Positions 16,083-24,162 of a stretch of DNA of 64,000 nucleotides are shown one piece after another. The stretch comes from Micromonospora alfalfae. GTDB lineage: Bacteria; Actinomycetota; Actinomycetes; Mycobacteriales; Micromonosporaceae. The position numbers and the translations under genes were made by a program. Below the pieces are notes generated by a model. The model made no database searches. It had not been told where the DNA came from and saw only the letters and a program-made list of their open reading frames with translations. The DNA lies in NCBI RefSeq assembly GCF_022230925.1, contig NZ_JAKKFH010000026.1, positions 1-64,000 of the forward strand, written 5' to 3'. How positions within the stretch are numbered: the first letter of the stretch is position 1; each line of letters opens with the position of its first letter.

Positions 16083-16691
16083 TCAGCCCCGGCTGCCGGT
16101 GAGGGTCGCGCCGGTGACCTCGTCCACTGTGCGGATGGTCGCGAAGCGGCCAGCCAGCGCGTACTCGGTGCGGGTCACGATCTGCTCGTTCGTCAGGGTG
16201 CGCGGGTCGGCGAGGATTTCCTCGACGGTGGCGGTCTCCGGCAGGTCCCGGTGTGGGATGGGGAAGGTCAGCGTGGCGTCGGTGACGACTGTCATCCGGT
16301 AGCCGAGGTCCGCGCCGACCCGGGTGGTGGTCTCCACGCACTGCTCGGTGCGGATGCCACAGACGGTGAGGTCGGTGATGCCCGCCTGGGTGAGCAGTTG
16401 CTGGAGGTTCGTCGTGGTGAAGGCGTTGTGCGCGGTCTTGACCAGCGTCGGCTCACCGTCGGTGGGGACCAGACCGTCGATCAGCCTGACGTACCCGAGG
16501 GCGGGGTCGAACAACCCGCCAGTGCCGGGCTCGGAGTGCAGGACCCAGACCACAAGGTCGCCGCGGCCCCGGGCGGCAGTCACCAGGCGGTCGACCTGGC
16601 GGATCATGTCGGGGTTGGAGCCGTAGGCCCAGATCGGGCGCTGACGGAAGGACTCCTGCACGTCGATCACGACGAGTGCTGCTCTGCTCAT
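16083..16691 (-). CDS. isochorismatase-family cysteine hydrolase
   Basis: 202 residues with the family layout: LVVIDVQESFRQRP (catalytic Asp), LVKTAHNAF (catalytic Lys), and VCGIRTEQCVETTTRVGADLGYRM (nucleophile Cys in EQCVETT). Members hydrolyse isochorismate, nicotinamide, N-carbamoyl compounds and others; the substrate here cannot be read. The ATG at 16691 follows a CAGGAT hexamer by 7 nt, so the mRNA may be leaderless. It is followed at once by the GlxA-type regulator. Confidence 0.9.
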   Translation of the reverse strand: MSRAALVVIDVQESFRQRPIWAYGSNPDMIRQVDRLVTAARGRGDLVVWVLHSEPGTGGLFDPALGYVRLIDGLVPTDGEPTLVKTAHNAFTTTNLQQLLTQAGITDLTVCGIRTEQCVETTTRVGADLGYRMTVVTDATLTFPIPHRDLPETATVEEILADPRTLTNEQIVTRTEYALAGRFATIRTVDEVTGATLTGSRG

Positions 16692-16770
16692 GACGTCGAT
16701 CCTGGTCGGACGGCGTTCGCGCCGGCAGACACCATTCTGACCGGATGCGGAACGATCCGGCCAACCAGGG

Positions 16771-16824
16771 CGTGTGCCGAAGCCCCTGGGCGGCCTGCGG
16801 CCGGGCCGAGGACTTCGACACACG
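16771..16824 (-). terminator. long imperfect hairpin after plsC
   Basis: Outer arms CGTGTGCCGAAG and CTTCGACACACG pair almost fully, with an inner GGCGGCC/GGCCGGG core. It sits 10 nt downstream of the plsC stop codon on the minus strand and upstream of the hydrolase gene. Confidence 0.65.
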
Positions 16825-16833
16825 CCTTCACCG

Positions 16834-17586
16834 TCAGGCGCTGGGCGCGCGCTGTTCGGCGGCGGCGTCCAGAGCGGCGGCCTCCTCCGGTGTGGGCGCG
16901 CTGCCGCCCAGGTGCGCGGGCTGCCACCAGGTGTCGTCCGGGCCGGCGGGGGTGTCCGGATAATCCCGTTGCGCCCGCTCGACGAGGGCGCTGAGGCGGG
17001 TGGTCAGCTCGGCCGCCAGCACGTTCGGGTCCGGGAAGTCCGCCGGGTTGATCGGCTCGCCGATCAGGATGGTGATCGGCGTGTGCCGACGGGTCAGCGT
17101 GCGCGGGCGGCCCTTGGTCCAGAGGCGCTGGGTGCCCCACAACGCGACAGGCAGCACCGGCACCTTCGCCGAGCGTGCCATCCGCACCGTGCCGCTCTTG
17201 AGCTCCTTGACTGTGAACGACCGGCTGATCGTCGCCTCGGGGAAGACGCCGACGACCTCGCCCCGCTTGAGCGCGCCCACGGCAGCCCGGAACGAGGCCG
17301 CGCCGGCCTGCCGGTCCACCGGAATGTGCCGCATCCCGCGCATCAGCGGGCCGGAGATCTTGTGCGTGAAGACCGAATCCTTGGCCATGAAGCGGACCAG
17401 CCGGCCCGACGCGTTCGCGCCCAGACCGGCGAAGATGAAGTCGAGGTAGCTGACGTGGTTGCTGGCCAGCACCGCCCCGCCCGTGCGGGGTACGTGGTGG
17501 GCGCCCTCAATGGTGATCTTCAGGTCGAGGACCCGGAACAGCGTCTTGGCGGCGGCGATAACGGGCGGGTACACGAGCTCCGGCAT
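16834..17586 (-). CDS. plsC: 1-acyl-sn-glycerol-3-phosphate acyltransferase
   Basis: 250 residues with the acyltransferase motifs NHVSYLDF (H44, D49; HX4D), RHIPVDR, VFPEATIS (motif III) and VPVLPVALWG (motif IV). It should transfer an acyl chain to lysophosphatidic acid at the membrane in phospholipid synthesis. The C-terminal ~40 residues are Pro/Ala-rich. The ATG at 17586 follows TAGATT (17593-17598) by 6 nt on the minus strand, indicating a leaderless mRNA. Several PlsC paralogues are usual in actinobacteria, so it may not be the only one. Confidence 0.9.
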   Translation of the reverse strand: MPELVYPPVIAAAKTLFRVLDLKITIEGAHHVPRTGGAVLASNHVSYLDFIFAGLGANASGRLVRFMAKDSVFTHKISGPLMRGMRHIPVDRQAGAASFRAAVGALKRGEVVGVFPEATISRSFTVKELKSGTVRMARSAKVPVLPVALWGTQRLWTKGRPRTLTRRHTPITILIGEPINPADFPDPNVLAAELTTRLSALVERAQRDYPDTPAGPDDTWWQPAHLGGSAPTPEEAAALDAAAEQRAPSA

Positions 17587-17681
17587 TCGCAGAATCTACC
17601 CTGACCGGCTGGGGATCGGCTGGGTGGAGAACCGGCGGCGACGCGGGTGGCGCGCCACCGCCGGCTCGGCGGCCCAATCGG

Positions 17682-19742
17682 TCAGTCGCCGAGATTGTCC
17701 AGGTCCAGTCGACCCCGGGCGAACGCGTCCACCCGGCCCCAACGACCGGGGATGTCCAGCACCTCGATGCGACCCATCCCCACCGGCAGCCGTGGCTCGA
17801 CCGCCAGGTGACCCTCGTGCGGCTCCAGACCGAGCATGGTGCGCAGCAGCAACAGCGGCGTACCGGTCGACCAAGCCTGCGGGCTGCACGCCGTCGGATA
17901 CTCCACCGGGAACTTGGTCAGCTCTCGCGGATAGCCGCCGAACGCCTCCGGCAACCGGCCGTCGAAGTACGTGGCCGCGTCCAGGATGCCGTTGGCGATG
18001 GTCGCGGCCTCCTCGGCGAAGCCGTAGCGGCGCAGGCCCCAGGCGATGAACGAGTTGTCGAACGGCCAGATCGTGCCGTTGTGATAGCCGATGGGGTTGT
18101 AGCGGGCCTCCCCCTCGGCGAGGGTGCGCACCCCCCAGCCGGAGAAGAGCCGCGGCCCGACCAGGTGCGCGGCGAGCTTCTCCGCCCGCTCAGGTTCGAC
18201 GATGCCACTCCACAGCAGGTGGCCGATGTTGGAGCTGAGGATGTCGCACTGCCGGCCGTCCGGGTCCAGGGCCAGGGCGAAGTACTCGCCGTCGTCCACC
18301 CACCAGTCCCGGTTGAACCGCTCCTTCAGCTCTGCCGCCTCCCGCTCCAACTGGTCGGCGAACTCGGGGTCACCCCAGAACTCCCGCGCCAGTCGGGCCG
18401 CGCGGATCTTCGCGTCGTACGCGTACCCCTGCACCTCGCAGGTGGCCCGTGGGAACGGTGGCAGCGTGCCGTCGGAGTAGGAGATCGAGTCCCAGGAGTC
18501 CTTCCAGCACTGGTTCTCCAAGCCGGTGTCGGTGTTGCGTCGCTCGTACCAGATGTAGCCGGTGCCGACCAGGTCGGCGTAGTTGTCGATCCACCTCAGC
18601 GCCGCCCGGGACTCCTGCTCCAACTCCTTGACCAGCGCCACGTCCCCGCTCCACCGCTCATACTCGTCGAGCAGCACGATGAACAGCGGCGTCGCGTCGA
18701 CCGAGCCGTAGTACGGCGAGTGTGGCTGCTCCTCGAAGGCCGCGGTCTCGCCGTAGCGCATCTCGTGCAGGATGCGCCCCGGGTCCTCGTCCCGGAAGTC
18801 GTCGAACCGGCTGCCCTGCAGGGACGCCAGGATGCGCAGCGTCGTCTTCGACAACTGCGGGGTGAACGGCAGTGTCTGCAGGCAGGTGAGGATGCTGTCC
18901 CGGCCGAACATGGTCATGAACCAGGGCAGACCGGCGGCGGGCAGGGTGGCGCCGCCCAGCGACAGCGGCGAGAAGCGCAGCGCCGCCAGGTCGATCAGAC
19001 TGCGCCGGTACGTGCTGGCCACCCGTCCGTGCTCGCTGTTGACCTTCGGTGCGTCGGCGATCCACTTCTCCAGGTCGTGCTGGAGGGCGAGCCGCTCGGT
19101 GCCGTGCATGCGCAGCCCGAACCGCAGATCCCGGCCGCCGGGCCCGACCGCGTGGGTCTGGACGTCGATCGAGGCGTCCCACTGCTCGTTGGGCTCCAGG
19201 TGCACCGTGTACGCGAAGCCCTTGCTGTCGTACCGGGCCGACATCGACGACGAGATGACCGTCTCCCGCCGGAAGTTCCCCCGCCGGTACCCCAGCCGCA
19301 GCCGGTCCGACTCCACCTCGGTGTAGATCTCGCCCTTCTTGTTCAGGATCTCGTCCTTGACCTGGAACAGGTCGGCGAAGTCCGACGCCGCGTCCATCCG
19401 CACTTCCAGGTCGACCGGCTTCTCGTCGTGGTTGAGGATGGTCAACTGCTCACAGAAGCTGCCACCCACTGTGCGCTCCCGGATGATCGACAGCTTCGCG
19501 TCCACGTAGTGCGTGGCCATCCCCGGGACCAGGAAGAATCGCGACTCGAAGTACTGCAGGTCGTCGTAGGAGAGCGAGTTGAGTCGCTCGCCGTTGACGG
19601 TCAGCACCCAGGTCGACAGGAACCGGGTGTCGATGGAGAAGAGTCCGGTGGGTTCGCTCGGCGTCGCCTCGATGTCACCGGTGTCCTCACAGACGACGAA
19701 CGTGTTGCCGTCCAGGATCCGGATCGTGTTGCTCTGCCCCAT
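17682..19742 (-). CDS. amylo-alpha-1,6-glucosidase / glycogen-debranching-type enzyme
   Basis: 686 residues: an N-terminal beta-sandwich (~1-210; NTFVVCEDTGDIEATPSEPTG, GLFSIDTRFLSTW) and a C-terminal (alpha/alpha)6-barrel of the GH133-like debranching family (AAGLPWFMTMFGRDSILTCLQTLPF, GYAYDAKIRAARLAREFWG, GYHNGTIWPFDNSFIAWGLRRYGF, ACSPQAWSTGTPLLLL). It probably hydrolyses alpha-1,6 linkages of glycogen-like glucans or a related glycoside in the cytoplasm. Its start codon overlaps the stop of the SCP2 gene (TGATG), so the two are co-translated. Confidence 0.9.
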   Translation of the reverse strand: MGQSNTIRILDGNTFVVCEDTGDIEATPSEPTGLFSIDTRFLSTWVLTVNGERLNSLSYDDLQYFESRFFLVPGMATHYVDAKLSIIRERTVGGSFCEQLTILNHDEKPVDLEVRMDAASDFADLFQVKDEILNKKGEIYTEVESDRLRLGYRRGNFRRETVISSSMSARYDSKGFAYTVHLEPNEQWDASIDVQTHAVGPGGRDLRFGLRMHGTERLALQHDLEKWIADAPKVNSEHGRVASTYRRSLIDLAALRFSPLSLGGATLPAAGLPWFMTMFGRDSILTCLQTLPFTPQLSKTTLRILASLQGSRFDDFRDEDPGRILHEMRYGETAAFEEQPHSPYYGSVDATPLFIVLLDEYERWSGDVALVKELEQESRAALRWIDNYADLVGTGYIWYERRNTDTGLENQCWKDSWDSISYSDGTLPPFPRATCEVQGYAYDAKIRAARLAREFWGDPEFADQLEREAAELKERFNRDWWVDDGEYFALALDPDGRQCDILSSNIGHLLWSGIVEPERAEKLAAHLVGPRLFSGWGVRTLAEGEARYNPIGYHNGTIWPFDNSFIAWGLRRYGFAEEAATIANGILDAATYFDGRLPEAFGGYPRELTKFPVEYPTACSPQAWSTGTPLLLLRTMLGLEPHEGHLAVEPRLPVGMGRIEVLDIPGRWGRVDAFARGRLDLDNLGD

Positions 19743-20113
19743 CAGTGCACCTCCCCGGCGAATCGTCGACGCGGCCCGCGGGCGTCCGGGGAACCCGGAA
19801 AGATCCGCTCCACCTGTACGACGAGACGAGCGTCACCGGCCACCGTCATGTCCCCCCGCAACAGCGCGGCCAGGCCGTGCTCGCGCCCCGAGGCGATGTC
19901 GTCGAAGAGGACCGGGCTCGCCCCGATCACCGTGTCGGCCTCCTGGTCCTCCTGACTGACGTTCAGCCGGCCGTGGTCGATCCGCAGCAGCCAGTGCCGG
20001 GTCTGCGCCCCCTCGTGCAGGTCGATCCGCAGCGTCCCGGAGGTCTTGGCCAGCAGGGGTTCGTACCCCCGCCGGTCCAGGTCCTCGAAGAACCTCGTGG
20101 TCGCGTCCACCAT
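19742..20113 (-). CDS. SCP2 sterol-binding-domain protein
   Basis: 123 residues with the SCP2 pattern: FFEDLDRRGYEPLLAKTSGTLRIDL, then HWLLRIDHGRLNVSQEDQEADTVIGASPVLFDDIASGREHGLAALLRGDMTVAGD. Such domains bind lipids or act as small accessory modules; the role here is unknown. The ATG at 20113 has GGGAGGAG before it; the upstream open frame is not coding-like. It leads the two-gene unit with the debranching enzyme. Confidence 0.8.
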   Translation of the reverse strand: MVDATTRFFEDLDRRGYEPLLAKTSGTLRIDLHEGAQTRHWLLRIDHGRLNVSQEDQEADTVIGASPVLFDDIASGREHGLAALLRGDMTVAGDARLVVQVERIFPGSPDARGPRRRFAGEVH

Positions 20114-20320
20114 CGGGTCCACTCCTCCCAGTTGCCGGGCCGGGGATCCCACCCACCGCGCTCGCGTCGCACGGACGGCCGGCGTTGCACGTCCCCGCAC
20201 GGGTCCCCGCCGCTCCCCCGCTCAACCTCGCCCAGTTCGGGTGACCCGTCACCCCTCCCAGCCCTCCGCCCGCCCTTTGCGCCGCCCCGCCCCGCTCCGC
20301 CCTGCCCTGCCCTGCGCCGG

Positions 20321-20377
20321 TGATCAAGAGCTTTGCGTCATCACTGTCGGCGTGTCCTGACGCGAATCTCTTGATCA
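20321..20377. repeat. 57-bp intergenic inverted repeat, family B copy 1
   Basis: Arms 20321-20340 (TGATCAAGAGCTTTGCGTCA) and 20358-20377 pair at 18 of 20 positions. The 17-nt loop holds CGGCGTGTC, also found in the copy at 40371. It lies between the CBS gene stop and the SCP2 gene start. Confidence 0.85.
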
Positions 20378-20399
20378 GCGAGGGGGTGGGGACGCCACA

Positions 20400-20431
20400 G
20401 CGCCGGCCCTCCCGGAAGGGAGAGCCGGCGC
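20400..20431 (-). terminator. terminator hairpin after the CBS gene
   Basis: A 14-nt-armed stem (GCGCCGGCCCTCCC with GGGAGAGCCGGCGC, one mismatch) around a GGAA loop, 18 nt past the CBS stop on the minus strand. Confidence 0.8.
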
Positions 20432-20448
20432 GTGCCGCGGCGGACGGG

Positions 20449-20865
20449 TCAGTTGTTCGGGTCGTCGGCGCTGATGTCGGCCAGGACCGACTGCGGTTCG
20501 CGCTCGACCGCGAGGTCACCCATCGACACCAGGCCGATCAGGCGCCCGTCGTCGATCACCGGAAGTCGGCGTACGGCGTACGTCCGCATCAGGTCCGCGG
20601 CGGCCACGGCATCGTCGTACTGACTCACCGTGATCACGTCGCGAGTGGTGATCTGGCTCAACCGGGTCGAACCCGGGTCCATGTTCTCCGCGACACCGCG
20701 GACCGTGATGTCCCGGTCCGTGACGATGCCGACCACACTGTCGCCGTCGGTCACCACCACATCGCCGATCGCGCTGTCACGCATCTTCTGCGCGGCTGCG
20801 ATGAGCGTGTCGTTGCCGTCCATCGTCACCAACCGGGTCGTCATGAACTCTCCGACCGTTGTCAT
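20449..20865 (-). CDS. CBS-pair domain protein
   Basis: 138 residues made almost entirely of two CBS repeats (VGEFMTTRLVTMDGNDTLIAAAQKM...VGIVTDRDITVR and ITTRDVITVSQYDDAVAAADLMRTYAVRRLPVIDDGRLIGLVSMGDLA). CBS pairs bind adenosine nucleotides and act as sensors. As a stand-alone protein it resembles the stress-associated CBS proteins of actinobacteria; the ligand is unknown. Confidence 0.92.
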   Translation of the reverse strand: MTTVGEFMTTRLVTMDGNDTLIAAAQKMRDSAIGDVVVTDGDSVVGIVTDRDITVRGVAENMDPGSTRLSQITTRDVITVSQYDDAVAAADLMRTYAVRRLPVIDDGRLIGLVSMGDLAVEREPQSVLADISADDPNN

Positions 20866-20938
20866 GGTGCTCCCCTCTCGGTGTCGGCACGGCCCGTCTA
20901 CCCGCCGCCCGGGAGCGGGTAACGCCGACGGCCCCGGC

Positions 20939-21622
20939 CTATCCGCGTGGGTGTCGCAGGCGTCGCAGTTCGTAGAGGCCGCTGCTGGTCAGGCTGTAGA
21001 ACGCCGGCAGCAGCAGGAAGATCACCAACGCGAACAGCGGGCCGGTCAGGAATCCGACCAGGATCGCCAGCGCGTACCCCAGGAGACCGATCGCGGCCCG
21101 GGCCCGTTCGGCCGGGAAGAACCGCTGCGGCACCGTCTGGTCCAGCAGATCGTGGTGCCGGGCGAGGTAGTGGTACAGCCCCAGCCAGCTCACCGAGACC
21201 AGCACGCCGACCAGACCGTAGACGACCACGCCGGTGCGCTGGTCCGCCTTGTCGCCGTCCCGCATGGCCTGCGAGACGACCGAGGTGGCGAACGGCAGCA
21301 AAGCGGTGCTGAACAGCACTGCGAGGTTGTACCACTGGAGGGCCTTTCCGCTGTTCACCACCCGGTTGAAGGCGGCTCGGTGGTTCAGCCAACCCACCGC
21401 CACGTACACGTACGACGTGACATAGGCGAGGTACGCCGGCCACTGCTCGACCAGCGCGTGCAGAAGCTGACCGCGGCCGACCCGAGGCGGCTGGAGGTCG
21501 AGCACCAGCAGCGTGATGATGATGGCGAAGACCCCGTCGCTGAACGACAGCAGCCGGGAGGTTTCCCGCCGCAGGGTCGGGCCAGCGGGGCCCGTCCCTG
21601 CGCTGCTCGTGCCGGCTCCCAT
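20939..21622 (-). CDS. TMEM175-family (DUF1211) potassium channel
   Basis: 227 residues with six hydrophobic spans. The first carries the family signature RLLSFSDGVFAIIITLLVLDLQPP, where FSDGVFAI forms the pore-lining helix of prokaryotic TMEM175 channels. One complete repeat is present, so function would need a tetramer, as in other bacterial members. The ATG at 21622 has a GGAGGGGG site upstream. It faces the NTase-fold gene across a 114-nt divergent region. Confidence 0.9.
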   Translation of the reverse strand: MGAGTSSAGTGPAGPTLRRETSRLLSFSDGVFAIIITLLVLDLQPPRVGRGQLLHALVEQWPAYLAYVTSYVYVAVGWLNHRAAFNRVVNSGKALQWYNLAVLFSTALLPFATSVVSQAMRDGDKADQRTGVVVYGLVGVLVSVSWLGLYHYLARHHDLLDQTVPQRFFPAERARAAIGLLGYALAILVGFLTGPLFALVIFLLLPAFYSLTSSGLYELRRLRHPRG

Positions 21623-21736
21623 CGCCCACCCCCTCCCCGACGTCCCGCAACGGCGAAGTGCCGCGGTATACCCGTCGACGGGCGGCACACCCGCCCACCG
21701 GCGGCGCGCGTCGACTCCGCTGCCTACCGTGGGCGG

Positions 21737-22318
21737 ATGATGACGGGCGAGGAGGAACTGCGGGAACTGGTCGCCGGCAACAATTGGCTGACCCGGGCGC
21801 TGACTGTGGTGCGTGACTCCGGGCTGCCGGACGCCTGGATCGGCGCGGGCGCACTGCGCGACCTGGTCTGGGGCGAGCGGTACGGCGACGGGTTCGACCC
21901 GGCGCGGGTCCGCGACGTGGACGTGGTCTTCTTCGACCCGGCGAGGCTGAGCCGCGTCGACGACGACCGGGCCACCGCCCGGCTGGCGGGGCTGTGGCCA
22001 CAACCGCCGTGGCAGGCGCGCAACCAGGCGGCGGTGCACACCTGGTACGCGGCCACGTTCGGCGGCGACCCGATCGAGCCGTACCGGAGCGTGGCCGAAG
22101 CGGTCGCCACCTGGCCGGAGTACGCGACGGCGGTGGCCGTCCGGCTGGACCCCGCCGGTCGGCTCAAGGTCTGCGCCCCGTACGGCCTGACGGATCTGCT
22201 GGGTGGGGTGTGGCGGCACAACCCGGCCCGGGTGGACGTGGCCCGGTCGCGGCAGCGGTTGGCCCGGCACCGGCCGGCGCAGCGTTGGCAGGGCGTGACA
22301 GTGATCGAGCCGGGCTGA
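21737..22318 (+). CDS. nucleotidyltransferase-fold protein (DUF925-like)
   Basis: 193 residues resembling the NTP_transf_6 group: LPDAWIGAGALRDLVWGERYG, then the acidic pair in VRDVDVVFFDP, followed by WQARNQAAVHTWY and YGLTDLLGGVWRHNP. The substrate is not known for this group. The start is set at the ATG 21737, which follows TACCGT (21725-21730) by 6 nt, a leaderless arrangement; a second ATG follows one codon later. Confidence 0.8.
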   Translation: MMTGEEELRELVAGNNWLTRALTVVRDSGLPDAWIGAGALRDLVWGERYGDGFDPARVRDVDVVFFDPARLSRVDDDRATARLAGLWPQPPWQARNQAAVHTWYAATFGGDPIEPYRSVAEAVATWPEYATAVAVRLDPAGRLKVCAPYGLTDLLGGVWRHNPARVDVARSRQRLARHRPAQRWQGVTVIEPG

Positions 22319-22333
22319 CCGGCTGCGAGCGGG

Positions 22334-22774
22334 TCAGCCCCGAGGCGGCATGCCGTAGAGCCGCTCGACGTGCAGGCGTAGCACGATGCGTCCCTCGTCG
22401 ACCATGGCCTGGCGGTACTCGTCCCAGTCGGGGTGTTCGCCGCTCAGCCCCCGGTAGAGCGCCACCAACTCCTCGACTGTCTCGTCGCCGAGTTCGGTGG
22501 CCGGCGGGGACAGTTCGGCGCGACCCTCGACCACCGCGTACGCCCACCCGTCCGCACTGCCGACGTGGAAGCTGGCACGCGGGTCGCGGCGCAGGTTGGC
22601 GGTCTTGGCGCGGCCGTCGGTGACCGAGACCCGGATCAGGCCCGCGTTCCGGTCGAAGGAGTAGAGCACGGTGGACAGCTGCGGACGCCCGTCCCGCTTG
22701 ATGGTGGCGAGCACGCCCATCGAGCGGCCGGCCACCAGATCGGTCAACGCCTGCTGGGTGCGGTCATCCGGCAT
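22334..22774 (-). CDS. PPOX-class F420-dependent oxidoreductase family protein
   Basis: 146 residues with the split-barrel flavin-binding fold: GRSMGVLATIKRDGRPQLSTVLYSFD, LIRVSVTDGRAKTANLRRDPRASFHV, AYAVVEGRAELS, and HPDWDEYRQAMVDEGRIVLRLHVERLYG. The RAKTANLRRDPR segment is typical of the F420-binding subgroup in actinobacteria. The substrate is unknown. The ATG at 22774 has GGAGG before it. It converges with the NTase-fold gene with a 15-nt gap. Confidence 0.85.
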   Translation of the reverse strand: MPDDRTQQALTDLVAGRSMGVLATIKRDGRPQLSTVLYSFDRNAGLIRVSVTDGRAKTANLRRDPRASFHVGSADGWAYAVVEGRAELSPPATELGDETVEELVALYRGLSGEHPDWDEYRQAMVDEGRIVLRLHVERLYGMPPRG

Positions 22775-22874
22775 GGTGTCCTCCAGGTTGGACGATCGTC
22801 TCCGACCCATCCAAGCACGACCTGCCGGCCGCCGCGGGCGACCACCCGGAACAGCAGGGCGACCACCTGGAACG

Positions 22875-22913
22875 CCACCGAGCCCGCACCGACGGACGGC
22901 GCGGGCTCGGTGG
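22875..22913 (-). terminator. terminator hairpin after asd
   Basis: A near-perfect stem (CCACCGAGCCCGC paired with GCGGGCTCGGTGG plus inner pairs) begins 17 nt past the asd stop codon on the minus strand. Confidence 0.8.
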
Positions 22914-22930
22914 TCGGGTGACCGTGCCGG

Positions 22931-23956
22931 TCAGCGGCGCTCGGCGGCGACCAACTCGGCGAGTTGCACCGCGTTCAACGCGGCGCCCTTGCGCAGGTTG
23001 TCGTTGGAGCAGAACAGCGCCAGCCCGTACTCGACGGTCTCGTCGGCGCGGATCCGGCCCACATAGGTCGGGTCCTGGCCGGCGGCCTGCAACGGCGTCG
23101 GAACGTCGGTCAGTGCCACACCGGGTGCGTCGGCCAGCAGCTCGTGGGCGCGCTGCGGGGTGAGCGGCCCGGCGAACCGGGCGTTGATCTGGAGCGAGTG
23201 CCCGGTGAAGACCGGCACCCGGACACAGGTGCCGGAGACCTTCAGGTCGGGGATCTCCAGGATCTTGCGGCTCTCGTTGCGGAGCTTCTGCTCCTCGTCG
23301 GTCTCGAACGAGCCGTCGTCGACTATCGAACCGGCCAGCGGGAGGACGTTGAAGGCGATCGGCTGGGTGAACGAGCGGGGCGCGGGGAACTCGACTGCCG
23401 ACCCGTCGAAGGCCAGCCCGGCGGCGTGCTCGGCCACCTTGCGGACCTGCTCGTCCAGCTCGGCGACGCCGGCCAACCCAGCGCCGGAGACCGCCTGGTA
23501 GGTGGAGACGACCAGGCCGACCAGGCCCGCCTCGGCGTGCAACGGACGCAGTACCGGCATCGCGGCCATCGTGGTGCAGTTCGGGTTGGCGATGATGCCC
23601 TTGGGCCGGTCCAGTGCGGCGTGCGGGTTGACCTCGGCGACCACCAGCGGCACCTGCGGGTCCATCCGGAACGCCGACGAGTTGTCGATCACCACGGCGC
23701 CGGCAGCGGCGACCCGGGGCGCCAACTCGCGAGCGGTGCCCTTACCGGCCGAGAAGAGCACGATGTCCAGCTCGGAATAGTCAGCGGTCGCGGCGTCCTC
23801 GACGGTCACCTCGCCGTCGCGCCACGGCAGCGTGCGTCCGGCGGACCGCGCCGAGGCGAACAACCGCACCTGCTCCGCTGGGAACTCCCGCTCCGCCAGC
23901 ACCTGCCGCATCACGCCACCGACCTGGCCGGTGGCCCCCACAATGCCGATCCTCAT
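22931..23956 (-). CDS. asd: aspartate-semialdehyde dehydrogenase
   Basis: 341 residues. An NADP-binding start (MRIGIVGATGQVGGVMRQVL), the active-site Cys in ANPNCTTMAAMPVL (C127), STYQAVSGAGLAG, and GTCVRVPVFTGHSLQINARF carrying the substrate-binding residues are all present. It reduces aspartyl phosphate to the semialdehyde for lysine/diaminopimelate, threonine and methionine synthesis. The ATG at 23956 follows TAGCCT (23964-23969) by 7 nt on the minus strand, so the mRNA is probably leaderless. No aspartokinase gene is adjacent. Confidence 0.95.
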   Translation of the reverse strand: MRIGIVGATGQVGGVMRQVLAEREFPAEQVRLFASARSAGRTLPWRDGEVTVEDAATADYSELDIVLFSAGKGTARELAPRVAAAGAVVIDNSSAFRMDPQVPLVVAEVNPHAALDRPKGIIANPNCTTMAAMPVLRPLHAEAGLVGLVVSTYQAVSGAGLAGVAELDEQVRKVAEHAAGLAFDGSAVEFPAPRSFTQPIAFNVLPLAGSIVDDGSFETDEEQKLRNESRKILEIPDLKVSGTCVRVPVFTGHSLQINARFAGPLTPQRAHELLADAPGVALTDVPTPLQAAGQDPTYVGRIRADETVEYGLALFCSNDNLRKGAALNAVQLAELVAAERR

Positions 23957-24050
23957 GCCCGCGAGGCTACCGACCCCACCGCCGAAACCGGGACCCCTTT
24001 CCCACCCTCCGGGTCCCACCTCACACCCCACCCCCGCACCCCTTCCTCCC

Positions 24051-24111
24051 GTTGATCATGAAGTTATTGCCACGACACGCCGTGCCGAGTGACAACAACT
24101 TCATGATCGAC
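24051..24111. repeat. 61-bp intergenic inverted repeat, family B copy 2
   Basis: Arms 24051-24073 (GTTGATCATGAAGTTATTGC plus CAC) and 24089-24111 pair at 20 of 23 positions, the rest being G-T compatible in RNA. The loop contains GGCGTGTC on the minus strand, the same motif as in the other family B copies. It lies upstream of asd and downstream of the M16 genes. Confidence 0.85.
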
Positions 24112-24162
24112 GGCGCGAGGGGGTGGGGGGCGCGAGAGGGCGAGGGGTGGGGTGGGGTGGGG

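Noticed and set aside
17808..19955. A 715-codon open frame opposite the debranching enzyme
   Set aside because: Repetitive Arg/Val/Glu composition and exact antisense position to a conserved enzyme; no ribosome-binding site.
20630..21736. Upstream extension of the NTase-fold gene by ~369 codons
   Set aside because: It is antisense to the CBS and TMEM175 genes, and a leaderless promoter sits right before the ATG at 21737.
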